A stretch of DNA of 64,000 nucleotides, from NCBI GenBank assembly GCA_030649165.1, contig JAUSGG010000058.1, forward strand, positions 1-64,000, in the 5' to 3' direction. Shown one piece after another: positions 17,727 through 26,362 of this stretch. The stretch is from Armatimonadota bacterium (GTDB lineage Bacteria; Armatimonadota; UBA5829; JAUSEB01). How positions within the stretch are numbered: the first letter of the stretch is position 1; each line of letters begins with the position of its first letter. A program made the position numbers and the translations under genes. Under the pieces are notes generated by a model. It searched no databases. It saw only the letters and a list, made by a program, of their open reading frames with translations, and had not been told where the DNA came from.

Positions 17727-17762
17727 CCCCCTCCCCATTCAGGGGAGGGCTGGGGTGGGGTT
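17727..17762. repeat. short C-rich hairpin repeat (S-type)
   Basis: CCCTCCCC-ATTCA-GGGGAGGG followed by CTGGGGTGGGGTT. The core is like that of the E-type elements, but the terminal GTAACAGTTCAG repeats are missing. Other such copies: 28402, 29124, 39125, 39221, 41860, 51709, 56878. Confidence 0.6.
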
Positions 17763-17830
17763 ACTCCGTAGATATGAGCAAATCATCCTCTATCCTTCGG
17801 GACCAGCTTTTCGTCCCGAAGGACCCGTGA

Positions 17831-18025
17831 CTAGATTTCCACTTCGGCCTGGCTGACTTCCTTGGCGGAAAGCCAGTTGTCGCAATCGAGGCGCGAGCAG
17901 TAGAACATCTTCTTCCTGCGCCCGTTGGACATCACCACATCGGCGATATAGGCGTGGTCGCACCGAACGCAGAGAATCGGGTCGAGTATTCGTATCACTT
18001 TGAGCTTGGTTTTCTGGTCAGACAT
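17831..18025 (-). CDS. small zinc-ribbon-like protein
   Basis: 64 residues starting MSDQKTKLKVIRILDP. ATG 18025 is chosen because GGAG lies seven bases upstream. Cysteines are spaced CVRC ... MFYCSRLDC, enough for a zinc ribbon or treble-clef site. Function is unknown; such proteins often bind nucleic acid or act as regulators. It starts two bases downstream of the STAS gene stop, so it is probably in one operon with it. Confidence 0.65.
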   Translation of the reverse strand: MSDQKTKLKVIRILDPILCVRCDHAYIADVVMSNGRRKKMFYCSRLDCDNWLSAKEVSQAEVEI

Positions 18026-18027
18026 CA

Positions 18028-18441
18028 CTACTCCGTTATATGGGCTGAGGAGCACGCCTCCGAGTCGTCCGGCAGCCGCAGCAGCCTCTTGATCTTCCGG
18101 ATAGCCTGGGCTTCGGATTTGTTGATCCTGAACAGCCCGGCAAGGTGTTCGATCTTCAGGAGGTCGCGAACCTGACCGGCCTCGGCCACCAGATCGACCG
18201 CGCCATAGTGACTCCGTATGTGCGCGATCGTCTTCTTGAGCGAACCGAGAATCCTCAGATTGGCAATTGCGGCCTTCTTAAGGTCTACCACCAGGTTGTA
18301 ATGCCCGGCGGCGGCCAGGGAGCGCATGGCCTTTTCGAGCCGCTTCAGAGCCGTCGCGTTCAACTCGCCCGTAAGCTCGATAACAGGCACTCCACCGCAA
18401 TTCCTCAGTTTGAACCCATTGTCTTGGTCCGGCATCGTCAA
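18028..18441 (-). CDS. STAS-domain protein (anti-sigma-factor-antagonist-like)
   Basis: 137 residues. GVPVIELTGELNATAL at about 17-32 is the first strand pair and helix of a STAS fold, with NLVVDLKKAAIANLRILGSL following at about 60-80. In SpoIIAA-type antagonists this second segment reads DxSxxxFxDSSG, with a Ser that is phosphorylated; here AAIANLRI has no Ser or Thr at that place, so phospho-switching in the classical way is doubtful. A 40-residue C-terminal extension rich in Lys and Arg follows. Forms a pair with the zinc-ribbon gene. The SpoIIE-type phosphatase at 6746 is a possible but unproven partner. Confidence 0.7.
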   Translation of the reverse strand: MTMPDQDNGFKLRNCGGVPVIELTGELNATALKRLEKAMRSLAAAGHYNLVVDLKKAAIANLRILGSLKKTIAHIRSHYGAVDLVAEAGQVRDLLKIEHLAGLFRINKSEAQAIRKIKRLLRLPDDSEACSSAHITE

Positions 18442-18613
18442 CTTCCTGTACAGTCATTATCGGCGAGCAGGCAGGGATATTTAGGGGGAAAGATCGTTGA
18501 CAACCCGCCACATCTGACCTAAGATTCAAACAGGCGGCGACTGCTCGGGTCATCTCTCAACGATCCCCACTGTTGCTTACCCTCGGTTTCTCAAGCAATC
18601 AGGAGGTATACAC

Positions 18614-19690
18614 GTGCCGGTAAAGATTGGAGTCATAGGAGCGGGCAAGTTCGGGACCAACCATTTGAACGCGTTCCGGCAGATGTCATACACCGGCGTC
18701 GCGGAGCTGGCGGCGGTCGCGGAAGCGAACCCGGCAAGGGCTGAAGAGGTGAGGAAAGAATACGGCTGCCCGGTCTATCTCGACTACCACGAGATGCTGG
18801 AGAAGGTTGATCTCGACGGCGTCTCGGTCGTGACTCCCGACCATCTGCACCGGCAGATAACCGTGGACGCCGCCAAAGCCGGAAAACACGTTTTGGTCGA
18901 GAAGCCGCTTGATACCACGGTCGAAGGCTGCGACGCGATGATTCGGGCCGCGAAGGACAGCCGCGTCCTGCTGCAGGTGGATTTCCACAAGAGATATGAT
19001 CCCGACCACCGCGCGCTCGAAGCCCGAGTGAAGGCCGGCGAAATGGGCGACATCCTCTACGGCAGCGTGTACATGGAGGACCGGATCGACGTCCCCGTGG
19101 ACTGGTTCCCGCATTGGGCGCCGAACAGCTCGCCGACCTGGTTCCTGGGAGTGCATTTCTTCGACCTCGTGCGATGGGCAATAAAGTCGGAAGCCAGGAC
19201 TGTATTCGCCACCGGAAGCCGCAAGTTCCTCAAAGAGGTCCACGGCGTGGACACCTGGGACTCGATCAGCGCGAAGGTGGATTTCGTCGACGGCGCTTCG
19301 TTCAACTTCGACGTGTCGTGGATTCTCCCCCGCGGTTTCGAGTCTATAGTCAATCAGGCGATACGTGTGGTCGGCACGAAGGGCGTCTGGGAGATCGACA
19401 GCCAGGACCGCGGTTCCCGCTCCTGTATCGAAGACGAAGGCATGCGCACTTACAACAACAACTTCCTGCGCGAGCAGACCGACAAATATGGCCGGACCGT
19501 CTACCGCGGCTACGGCGCGGAGAGCATCGAGGATTTCGCCTATAACGTCGCGCTGCTCAAGGACGGCGTCAAGACGCTGAACGACATGTCCGGCATGTAT
19601 CCGTCAGGCGAGGACGGCCGCGAAGTAACGCGAATCGCCGTGGCCGTTCACGAAAGCATCGACACCGGTCAGGTTATCAAGCTGAGATAA
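18614..19690 (+). CDS. Gfo/Idh/MocA family NAD(P)-dependent oxidoreductase
   Basis: 358 residues. N-terminal Rossmann fold with GVIGAGKFGTNHLNAF (GxGxxG) and the motif HVLVEKPLDTT at about 95-105, in which the Lys of EKP is catalytic; a C-terminal alpha/beta domain follows (about 125-335). The family oxidises sugars, inositols or their derivatives. GTG or ATG choice: the start at 18614 (GTG) is preceded by AGGAGGT nine bases upstream. No signal peptide, so cytoplasmic, unlike the Tat-exported relative at 35540. The substrate cannot be read from sequence. The downstream aminotransferase on the same strand might use its keto product. Confidence 0.88.
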   Translation: MPVKIGVIGAGKFGTNHLNAFRQMSYTGVAELAAVAEANPARAEEVRKEYGCPVYLDYHEMLEKVDLDGVSVVTPDHLHRQITVDAAKAGKHVLVEKPLDTTVEGCDAMIRAAKDSRVLLQVDFHKRYDPDHRALEARVKAGEMGDILYGSVYMEDRIDVPVDWFPHWAPNSSPTWFLGVHFFDLVRWAIKSEARTVFATGSRKFLKEVHGVDTWDSISAKVDFVDGASFNFDVSWILPRGFESIVNQAIRVVGTKGVWEIDSQDRGSRSCIEDEGMRTYNNNFLREQTDKYGRTVYRGYGAESIEDFAYNVALLKDGVKTLNDMSGMYPSGEDGREVTRIAVAVHESIDTGQVIKLR

Positions 19691-19703
19691 CCAACCGTTC
19701 TAT

Positions 19704-19728
19704 CCGTCCAGGTATCTTACCTGGACGG
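19704..19728. terminator. CCAGGT-type hairpin after the oxidoreductase gene
   Basis: CCGTCCAGGT, loop ATCTT, ACCTGGACGG: a perfect 10-bp stem 14 bp after the stop. No T run follows. Hairpins with the same CCAGGT/ACCTGG heart end the gene at 22794 and lie at 35447-35477. Confidence 0.5.
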
Positions 19729-19749
19729 GCGACCGACGAGATGGCCGTT

Positions 19750-19827
19750 GTTTCGGGATTTGAGGGTTGGCGCAGGAGGTGTTAGCCCGCTGAGATACTT
19801 CCGGTCCCAACCCGGAAATCCCGAAAC
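19750..19827. repeat. partial R-type repeat (central hairpin only)
   Basis: GTTTCGGGATTTGAGGGTTGG at the left pairs with CCCAACCCGGAAATCCCGAAAC at the right. It corresponds to the middle of the R elements, without their ends. Confidence 0.65.
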
Positions 19828-19850
19828 CGGGCACGAACTGAGGTAGTCAA

Positions 19851-21221
19851 ATGGCAGGCTATGATCTTACACCAATCGACGTCCCGCAAGTGGAGACGAA
19901 ATACCGGACGATAAAGACCAAAATCCCGGTCCCGGAGTCGCTGCCGATCTTCGAGGCCCTCAAGACCTGCGAGCCGCAGTCGATGATGGGCCAGCCACCG
20001 GTGATTTGGCACAAGGCCGACGACTTCACCGTCTACGACAAGTGGGGGAACCGCTGGATCGACTGGTCGAGCTGCGTACTGCTCTCCAATACGGGCCACG
20101 GCAGGCGTGAGATCAAGGAAGCCCTCAGGAAGATCATCGACCAGGGTCTCATCGCAAGCTACGTTTTCGTCCACGAACAGCGGGCGGAGCTTTGCGGGAT
20201 GCTGCAGTCGATCTCCCCCGACCCCGCAAGCTACAGCGTCTTCCTGCTGTCTACCGGAAGCGAGGCCACGGAGAACTGCATCAAACTCGCCAAGACTTAC
20301 GCCTTGGAGAAACACGGCCCGATGAAAAAATACCTGGTCTCGTTCCGCAATGCCTTCCACGGCCGCACGATGGGCGCGCAGCTTGCCGGGGGAATGGACA
20401 AACTCAAGACCTGGATTGTCGATCGCGACCCCACCTTCGTGCAGGTTCCATTCCCCGACGGCTACAAGAACGAAGACACGTCATTCGACCTGTTCCTCTC
20501 GACCTTGAATGAGAAGGGCATATCCCCCGACGAGATCGCTGGAGTTATGACCGAGAGCTACCAGGGGGTAGGCCCCGATTTCCTGCCCGTCGAATACGCT
20601 CAAAGACTGCGAGACTTCTGCGCGGAGCGCGACATCGTCACGATATTCGACGAAGTCCAGGCCGGGTTTGGGCGAACGGGCAAGATGTTCTGCTTCGAAC
20701 ACTACGGCATCAAGCCCGACCTCATCGCCTGCGGCAAGGGCGTATCGTCGTCACTGCCGTTGGCCGCGGTGATAGGCCGCACGGACATAATGGGCCTCTA
20801 CGCGCCCGGCTCCATGACATCGACCCACTCCGCCTCTCCTTTGCCTGTCGCCGCCTCAATCGCCAATCTGAGGGTCCTTATAGGCGAGAACCTCGCAGGC
20901 CGCGCCGCCAAGATGGGTGATATCCTGCTGCCCGAGCTGCAGCGAATCCAACAGAAATACCCCGACCGGCTCGGCTGTATGCACGGCAAGGGGCTTGTGG
21001 CTGGCATTCAAGTCGTCAAGCCCGGCGCCAAAACCCCCGACCCGGACACGGCGCTGGCCATCAACTACGCCTGCGTCCGGAAAGGCCTGCTGATGTTCTC
21101 CCCCGTCGGCATAGGCGGCGAGTGTCTCAAGATCGCCCCGCCGCTTACTATTGCGGAAGATGCTTTGCGCGAATCGATCCAGGTATTCGAGGAGGCGATA
21201 GATGGAGAGATTGGGTCGTAA
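19851..21221 (+). CDS. class III PLP-dependent aminotransferase (4-aminobutyrate/ornithine type)
   Basis: 456 residues, usual size. The cofactor-binding features are STGSEATENCIKLA (phosphate loop), the IFDEVQAGFGRTGKMF stretch with the Asp that pairs with the pyridine nitrogen, and LIACGKGVSSSLPLAAVIG with the Schiff-base Lys. MTSTHSASPL supplies the second subunit's phosphate contact. Members move an amino group from an omega-amine to a keto acid; the precise substrate is open. A GAGG site lies upstream of ATG. The 3' end overlaps the next gene by 20 bp. Confidence 0.88.
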   Translation: MAGYDLTPIDVPQVETKYRTIKTKIPVPESLPIFEALKTCEPQSMMGQPPVIWHKADDFTVYDKWGNRWIDWSSCVLLSNTGHGRREIKEALRKIIDQGLIASYVFVHEQRAELCGMLQSISPDPASYSVFLLSTGSEATENCIKLAKTYALEKHGPMKKYLVSFRNAFHGRTMGAQLAGGMDKLKTWIVDRDPTFVQVPFPDGYKNEDTSFDLFLSTLNEKGISPDEIAGVMTESYQGVGPDFLPVEYAQRLRDFCAERDIVTIFDEVQAGFGRTGKMFCFEHYGIKPDLIACGKGVSSSLPLAAVIGRTDIMGLYAPGSMTSTHSASPLPVAASIANLRVLIGENLAGRAAKMGDILLPELQRIQQKYPDRLGCMHGKGLVAGIQVVKPGAKTPDPDTALAINYACVRKGLLMFSPVGIGGECLKIAPPLTIAEDALRESIQVFEEAIDGEIGS

Positions 21222-22794
21222 GCCACGACGTCCTTGGCGATATTCAGACGAGCAGTTGCTGAGCGAGGTGCGGCGAGTGGCCGGGCTGGTTGAAGGCCCG
21301 TTCCTTACCACAACAGAGTTCGAGAAGCGCTCCTGTATCACTGTCACCACACTCCATAAGAGGTTTGGTCCTTGGCGCACCGTATTGGGACAAGCGGGTG
21401 TGTTCGAAATGTATACCGGAATGACCGGGAATGAGATTCGTTACACGCACGATGAGTTAGTCCGAGAGCTCCGGCGAGTAGCGCAACTTATTAAAAAACC
21501 TGTGCTTTCAGAGCCTGATTTCACCAAGCTTGCTACTATATCAGTTGACTGCATCAGGAGACGATTCGGGAGTTGGCGTGAGGCATTGGAAGGCGCCGGT
21601 ATCGGAGAAATGTACTCGGGGAAGAAACCGAGTCCGCGCCCCGTTAGTTACTATACGGACAAGACGCTCCTGGCGGAAGTCCGTCGAGTAGCCCGGCTTA
21701 TCGAAAAACCACCGCTGACGAGGGCGGAATTTCGTAAGCGCTGTGATATCAACCCCGACACCCTTACACGTCGGTTCGGAGACTGGCGAATCGTGCTGGA
21801 ACGGGCTGGCGTGCCTCACATGTACTCGGGGCGGGCAATCAGTGACTTGAAGCGAGCTTCAAGGAGGTTCACCTCCGATACCGAGGTTCTCGATCTAATC
21901 AGACACGCCGCCACCCAAACCGGTGGGAACCATCTTACCTACGAGGTCTGTAGGAAGCTGACGGGTCTTGGAACAAGTACCATCAACCGCCGATTTGGTA
22001 ATTGGAAAGGCGCGCTTGAGGCGGCGGGGCTGTCGGCGGAGGGAGTGCCCAAACACTATACCGATGAAGAGTGTTTCGAGAACCTCGCCGCCGTGTGGAA
22101 GCATTACAGACGGCCGCCGAACAGACGTCAGATAGAGCGCCCGCCCTCGGTCGTGGGAGGACATGTGTATATGAAGCGATGGGGATCCTGGCCAGAGGTA
22201 TTGGAGGCATTCTTGGAATGGACGGACGGGGGACAGGCAGCTCAGCCACCGGTAGACGGAGATCGCCGCTTCGAGAGCTGGAGGAGCGCCCTGGCCGCGG
22301 TGGGATTGCCGCGGGGGCGGTTTACCCGCCTGCATACAGATGAAGAGTGCTTCCAGAACCTTGCGGACCTGTGGCAGCGCTATGGACAACCGCCGAGCGC
22401 CAAGAAGCTGAACCTGCCGCCGTCCAAGATATCAGCCGGCGCATACCAGGCGCGTTGGGGGACATGGTGCAAGGCAGTGGAGGCTTTCGTCCTCTGGGCG
22501 GATGCTACTCATCTCCCGCCACCAACGGACGGAACTCAACAGTTCGGTAGCTGGAAGAGCGCTGGTTTCGATAGAGCGACCGAGCGTAAGGTTCCCCGGC
22601 GGTATACCGAAGAGGAATGTTTTCAGAACCTCGCGGACGTGTGGACACACTATGGGCGCCAGCCGAGTTCTTCGAAGCTGAACCTGCCGCCGTCCAAGGT
22701 GCGACTGGGCGTCTATCTCGGTCGATGGGGAACATGGCCCAAGGCGGTAGAGGCATTCCTGGAGTGGGCGAAGAGTACATCGTCCTCCAGGTGA
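21202..22794 (+). CDS. protein built of homing-endonuclease-associated (HNH_repeat) modules
   Basis: 530 residues made almost wholly of repeats. Four type-A modules (about 14-70, 75-130, 145-205, 220-275) follow a pattern like YSDEQLLSEVRRVAxLI ... RRFGSWREALEGAGI. Three type-B modules (about 280-340, 370-430, 465-530) follow YTDEECFxNLAxVWxHYxRxP ... RWGTWPKAVEAFLEW. These are helix-turn-helix-like units known as homing-endonuclease-associated repeats; they read DNA bases in such nucleases. No HNH, GIY-YIG or LAGLIDADG catalytic segment is seen, so this looks like a DNA-binding protein only. It overlaps the end of the aminotransferase gene by 20 bp, and the stop lies within a hairpin (22784-22806). 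Function unknown. Confidence 0.75.
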   Translation: MERLGRKPRRPWRYSDEQLLSEVRRVAGLVEGPFLTTTEFEKRSCITVTTLHKRFGPWRTVLGQAGVFEMYTGMTGNEIRYTHDELVRELRRVAQLIKKPVLSEPDFTKLATISVDCIRRRFGSWREALEGAGIGEMYSGKKPSPRPVSYYTDKTLLAEVRRVARLIEKPPLTRAEFRKRCDINPDTLTRRFGDWRIVLERAGVPHMYSGRAISDLKRASRRFTSDTEVLDLIRHAATQTGGNHLTYEVCRKLTGLGTSTINRRFGNWKGALEAAGLSAEGVPKHYTDEECFENLAAVWKHYRRPPNRRQIERPPSVVGGHVYMKRWGSWPEVLEAFLEWTDGGQAAQPPVDGDRRFESWRSALAAVGLPRGRFTRLHTDEECFQNLADLWQRYGQPPSAKKLNLPPSKISAGAYQARWGTWCKAVEAFVLWADATHLPPPTDGTQQFGSWKSAGFDRATERKVPRRYTEEECFQNLADVWTHYGRQPSSSKLNLPPSKVRLGVYLGRWGTWPKAVEAFLEWAKSTSSSR

Positions 22795-22806
22795 GACACC
22801 TGGAGG
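22784..22806 (+). terminator. CCAGGT-type hairpin over the stop codon
   Basis: CCTCCAGGT, loop GAGAC, ACCTGGAGG: a 9-bp perfect stem containing the TGA of the repeat-protein gene. No T run follows. Same family of hairpins as 19704-19728 and 35447-35477. Confidence 0.45.
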
Positions 22807-23166
22807 GATTCCTATGCCTGCGGAACGGCATTGTACAACCAACCGATCGAATCTCACCAAAGCCAGTTCCCGCGGCGCCACCGTCCGAGGTTTCGGCGCA
22901 TTCAGCGCGATTCAGCGTCTCAGCGGTTCCATCGCGCTATAGAGCCATAGCGCAAGATGGTGGAAGACGCCTGCTCCAACTGGGTTTGTCCCGTGGCTTA
23001 GCCCCCTGAACCACAGATTTCACAGATGGCGATTTGCCGAGCGGATACCCGTGGCCCGTCGGATCATCTTACCAGTAACCGCCGTCCACCATGCGTGGAA
23101 TCTCAATAATCTACCTAATCTGTAGTTCAACTACCGTGCCGCCTGCTTCCCTCTCCCCTTAATCCC

Positions 23167-23193
23167 CGACGGCGTCAAATGCCGTCGCGTTTT
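23167..23193 (+). terminator. possible intrinsic terminator in the 434-bp gap 22807-23240
   Basis: CGACGGC, seven-base loop, GCCGTCG, then CGTTTTG. It is convergently placed between the plus-strand repeat-protein gene and the minus-strand GGDEF gene. The rest of the gap has no gene; 22831-22880 resembles 12834-12884. Confidence 0.45.
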
Positions 23194-23240
23194 GTGGCGG
23201 CCGGGCGCAGACAGAATTCTTCTACGCGCCCAGGCTAGTC

Positions 23241-25439
23241 TTACGCGGCTAGCTGTTCGTTGTCGGGGGCGGGATGTTCCGCTGTGTCACCGACCAGCCG
23301 TTTAACGGCTTTCTCATTTGATACCAGGGACACGAAAACATCAACCAACTCCGGATCGAACTGGGTTCCGGAATTCTCTCTGATCAGGCCGACGGCCTTC
23401 TCGGGCGTCATGGCGCCACGATAGGGACGCTCCGAGGTCATTGCGTCATAAGAGTCTGCTACAGCGATAATCCGCGCGAGTAAGGGAATGGCTTTGCCGG
23501 TTAGATGAGAAGGGTACCCGAGGCCGTCGTATCGTTCGTGGTGGTGGAGTATAGCGGGTAGCGCGGCTTCTGAGAACACGGCGGTTCTCACCAGCGATTC
23601 GCCATGCCTGGGATGGCTTTCAATCACTTCTCTCTCTCTCGCCGTGAGTTGGGCGGGCTTATCGATTATTTGGCCGGGCACCCGAATTTTGCCCACGTCG
23701 TGCAGCAGCGCCGCCACCTCGAGATTCGTCAGTTCTTCGGGCGAAAGGCCCATACTTTTCCCTATGGCAAATGCGTACCTGCGAACCCTGTCCGCGTGGC
23801 CATCAGTGTAGCGAGGCCGCGCGTCCATCAAGGCCGCCAGTGTTTCGATAGACATCGAGTCGCCTTGGCGAAGCAGTCGATCTAGTTCCTGCGGGTCCTT
23901 GACCCCCACCCGATTTGAAAGCTCGTCATAACGACTGACGCGGTTCCTTCCCGACTGTTTGGCGTCGTACAAGGCTACGTCCGCCGCTATGACGACTTCC
24001 TGCGCGTCCCCGCACCCGATAGAGTGTTCCGCTACACCGATGCTGGCGCTCAGCGTTATCGTCAAGTCCACGCCCGCGTCAAACTTGTTGCCGGCCACAA
24101 CGGACCTGAGTTTATCCGCCAGAGCCAAAGCCTTCTCGATGCCGCGGCCGGGAACGATAACCGCAAACTCTTCCCCACCATAACGGCAGGCTATCTCCCG
24201 TTCGCCTACCATTCCGGAGATCAGTTGTGCCATGTCAGTTATGACTCGGTCTCCGGCGATATGACCGAAGCTGTCATTGATCTGCTTGAACCAATCGAGG
24301 TCGATCATTATAACGGACAGAGCAGAGTGCGATTCGTTGGCCAGCGCCACTTCTTTTCTGAGCCGTTCGTGAAAGTAGCGATGGTTATAGAGGCCGGTCA
24401 AGGAGTCACGTCCTACGGCGGCTTTCATTGAAGACACCGCCTTATTGAAGGTTCGAATGAGAAGACCGGTCTCAGGAGTGGACGCATGAACCACTTCGTC
24501 AGGCCATTCACCGGCTTCTATCGCCTGACACGCGGAGACCAGCGCCTCGATGGGCTCAGCTATTCTCGTGGAAAGTCTTCGGGCTACCGCCGCGGCCACA
24601 AAGCAGGCCGGTATAGCCAATAGTAACAGCAACTTCTGAGCGACGGCGAACAGCCCCCTGGCTTCAAGTTCGGAAAACTCTACTACGTAGGCCAGATCAC
24701 CTCGCGGCGCGCCGACACGGACCTGCCCTTGTATTCCAACGTGACGGCCGCGGACCGTATCTCTGTAAACGACCGCGCCGCGCTTCGCTTCGGAGAATTC
24801 GGAAACGTACCTGGCCAGGCGACTTCGCTCCTCTCCGACCCACGTGGAACCGCATATTGCGCCTCTATGAAAGAATGTTACCTCAGAACCGGTAGATCTC
24901 TTAAAAGTCCGAGCTACCTGGTCGTCCACGTCGTACGCCGCGATGAGAAAGCCGCGTATTCTCCCCTCCACCGTAACCGGAGCCCCGGCCATCTGCCTGA
25001 CGCGGCTGCCTCCCATACCAGGGGAAATCAACACGCCGCCGTGCCGTGGGACGTCCCGCGCTTTGAAGTTGGGCGGATCGACACCAAGAACTCGTCCGTC
25101 CTGGTCGGTCGCCATCAGTACATCGGCGCGCAGCTTCGCCCGCTGCTCACTGAGGAAGTATTCTATAGTCCCCCTGTGACGCGTGCCCAGCACAGCTCGG
25201 GCGATGGGAAGGTCGGCAAGCAGTCTCGTCTGGGAAACAAGTCCAGCCTGACGGGTGTGGAAAGATTCCTCGAGGCGTCTGCCGGAAGATTCGGCAAGCC
25301 TGGCCAAATCACCCTGGACGACGCGACTCCCCACCAAGCTTGTGATGGCAAGGGCGGAGATCAACACGACGAGCGATACGCCAACTATCGCCAGGAATAT
25401 CCTATGACGAAGCGTAATTCCCCTAATCAGAAAGCGCAT
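23241..25439 (-). CDS. membrane sensor with Cache-like, HAMP, GGDEF and HD-GYP domains
   Basis: 732 residues. TM1 about 12-33, extracytoplasmic sensor about 36-265, TM2 about 268-290, HAMP about 285-340. A GGDEF domain (about 345-505) has GGEEF at 421-425, so diguanylate cyclase activity is likely; no RxxD inhibitory site precedes it. An HD-GYP domain (about 520-710) has HD at 580-581, HHERYDGLGYP at 633-643 and DSYDAMTSERPYR, all residues expected for c-di-GMP hydrolysis. So it can in principle make and destroy c-di-GMP. It is the last gene of an operon with the porin-like gene (5 bp upstream) and the cupredoxin gene. The sensor might respond to copper or to whatever the periplasmic partners bind. 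Confidence 0.92.
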   Translation of the reverse strand: MRFLIRGITLRHRIFLAIVGVSLVVLISALAITSLVGSRVVQGDLARLAESSGRRLEESFHTRQAGLVSQTRLLADLPIARAVLGTRHRGTIEYFLSEQRAKLRADVLMATDQDGRVLGVDPPNFKARDVPRHGGVLISPGMGGSRVRQMAGAPVTVEGRIRGFLIAAYDVDDQVARTFKRSTGSEVTFFHRGAICGSTWVGEERSRLARYVSEFSEAKRGAVVYRDTVRGRHVGIQGQVRVGAPRGDLAYVVEFSELEARGLFAVAQKLLLLLAIPACFVAAAVARRLSTRIAEPIEALVSACQAIEAGEWPDEVVHASTPETGLLIRTFNKAVSSMKAAVGRDSLTGLYNHRYFHERLRKEVALANESHSALSVIMIDLDWFKQINDSFGHIAGDRVITDMAQLISGMVGEREIACRYGGEEFAVIVPGRGIEKALALADKLRSVVAGNKFDAGVDLTITLSASIGVAEHSIGCGDAQEVVIAADVALYDAKQSGRNRVSRYDELSNRVGVKDPQELDRLLRQGDSMSIETLAALMDARPRYTDGHADRVRRYAFAIGKSMGLSPEELTNLEVAALLHDVGKIRVPGQIIDKPAQLTAREREVIESHPRHGESLVRTAVFSEAALPAILHHHERYDGLGYPSHLTGKAIPLLARIIAVADSYDAMTSERPYRGAMTPEKAVGLIRENSGTQFDPELVDVFVSLVSNEKAVKRLVGDTAEHPAPDNEQLAA

Positions 25440-25444
25440 ATGAC

Positions 25445-26362
25445 CTAGAAACCGTAAAAAGTCAAGAGTTGGACAGCAACTTCCGAGCTCTCGGCGCCGG
25501 AGGAAGATATGCGCCGCCAGTTGACGTTAAGCGTGGACTTACGCGACAAGACATACTTGCACCCGCCCGTGACGGCGCGTGTGGAGTTTTCGGACAACGC
25601 TTCCATCCTCGCAAACAATGTCAGGGCGGGAATAGTGGCAAAGTGGTAGAAAACGTCCACATATCCCCCCTGCAAGCGATCGGGGCCAAGTGAGCCTTTC
25701 AGAGCTTCGCCACGAACTATGAGGTGCGGCTTGGAGTAGCGCCAGTCGACTCCCCACACATTGAATCGCTGCGCGTCGGCGTTATGCCCCTGGTATGCGT
25801 TGAAGCCTGTGATCAGGTGGCCCGCGTATCGCTGCGCCCTGAAGAGCACGTTGCGACCGACGGCGCTGTTCATCTCTTCTGTTCCGTCAAGAATAGACAA
25901 CTGAATTTCCATCTCCGGCTTCCCTGTGCTGAAACGCACCCCGTTGCTTGCTCGGGAGAGGCTCATACCTGCCGCCGGAGCGTCCTTGGCGATTGGCCTG
26001 TTGATGAATCCAAAATAGTCGATCTCAGCCGGTTGGTGTATGCCGAACGGCGTCCGAAACTTGCCCGCGCGGACGGCCAATCCTTTGCGTTTAGTGTCCA
26101 GGTACGCTTCTTTGATCTCGTTCTCGTCTTCCTCACGTTCCACATTCACAAAGAGCGTAGAGTTCTTGGACGCTTGGTAGTTCAGCCGCATCTCAACTTC
26201 GTGCACGCCCGTCTCGTTTTCGTCCCTGGAAGAAACTGTCCGGAAGTCCGTTTCGAACTCCCCCCACAGCCGTCCCAACGCCGAGGCTGAACAGGTGCAG
26301 GCAGTCTCTACCAGGGCGACCGCCGCCAGGAAGATTACGAATCGTTTCGATACGCGCTTCAT
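25445..26362 (-). CDS. outer-membrane beta-barrel porin-like protein
   Basis: 305 residues with a signal peptide (about 1-28, ending CSASA). The rest alternates polar and apolar residues in short strands (RLNYQASKNSTLFVNVERE, LAVRAGKFRTPFGIHQPAEI) and ends TFYGF, the C-terminal aromatic that BAM machinery recognises. GKFRTPFG is a common turn in phosphate-selective-type porins. Start ATG overlaps the upstream cupredoxin stop by four bases. It may pass a metal or small ligand handled by the cupredoxin, but the sequence does not tell which. Confidence 0.8.
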   Translation of the reverse strand: MKRVSKRFVIFLAAVALVETACTCSASALGRLWGEFETDFRTVSSRDENETGVHEVEMRLNYQASKNSTLFVNVEREEDENEIKEAYLDTKRKGLAVRAGKFRTPFGIHQPAEIDYFGFINRPIAKDAPAAGMSLSRASNGVRFSTGKPEMEIQLSILDGTEEMNSAVGRNVLFRAQRYAGHLITGFNAYQGHNADAQRFNVWGVDWRYSKPHLIVRGEALKGSLGPDRLQGGYVDVFYHFATIPALTLFARMEALSENSTRAVTGGCKYVLSRKSTLNVNWRRISSSGAESSEVAVQLLTFYGF

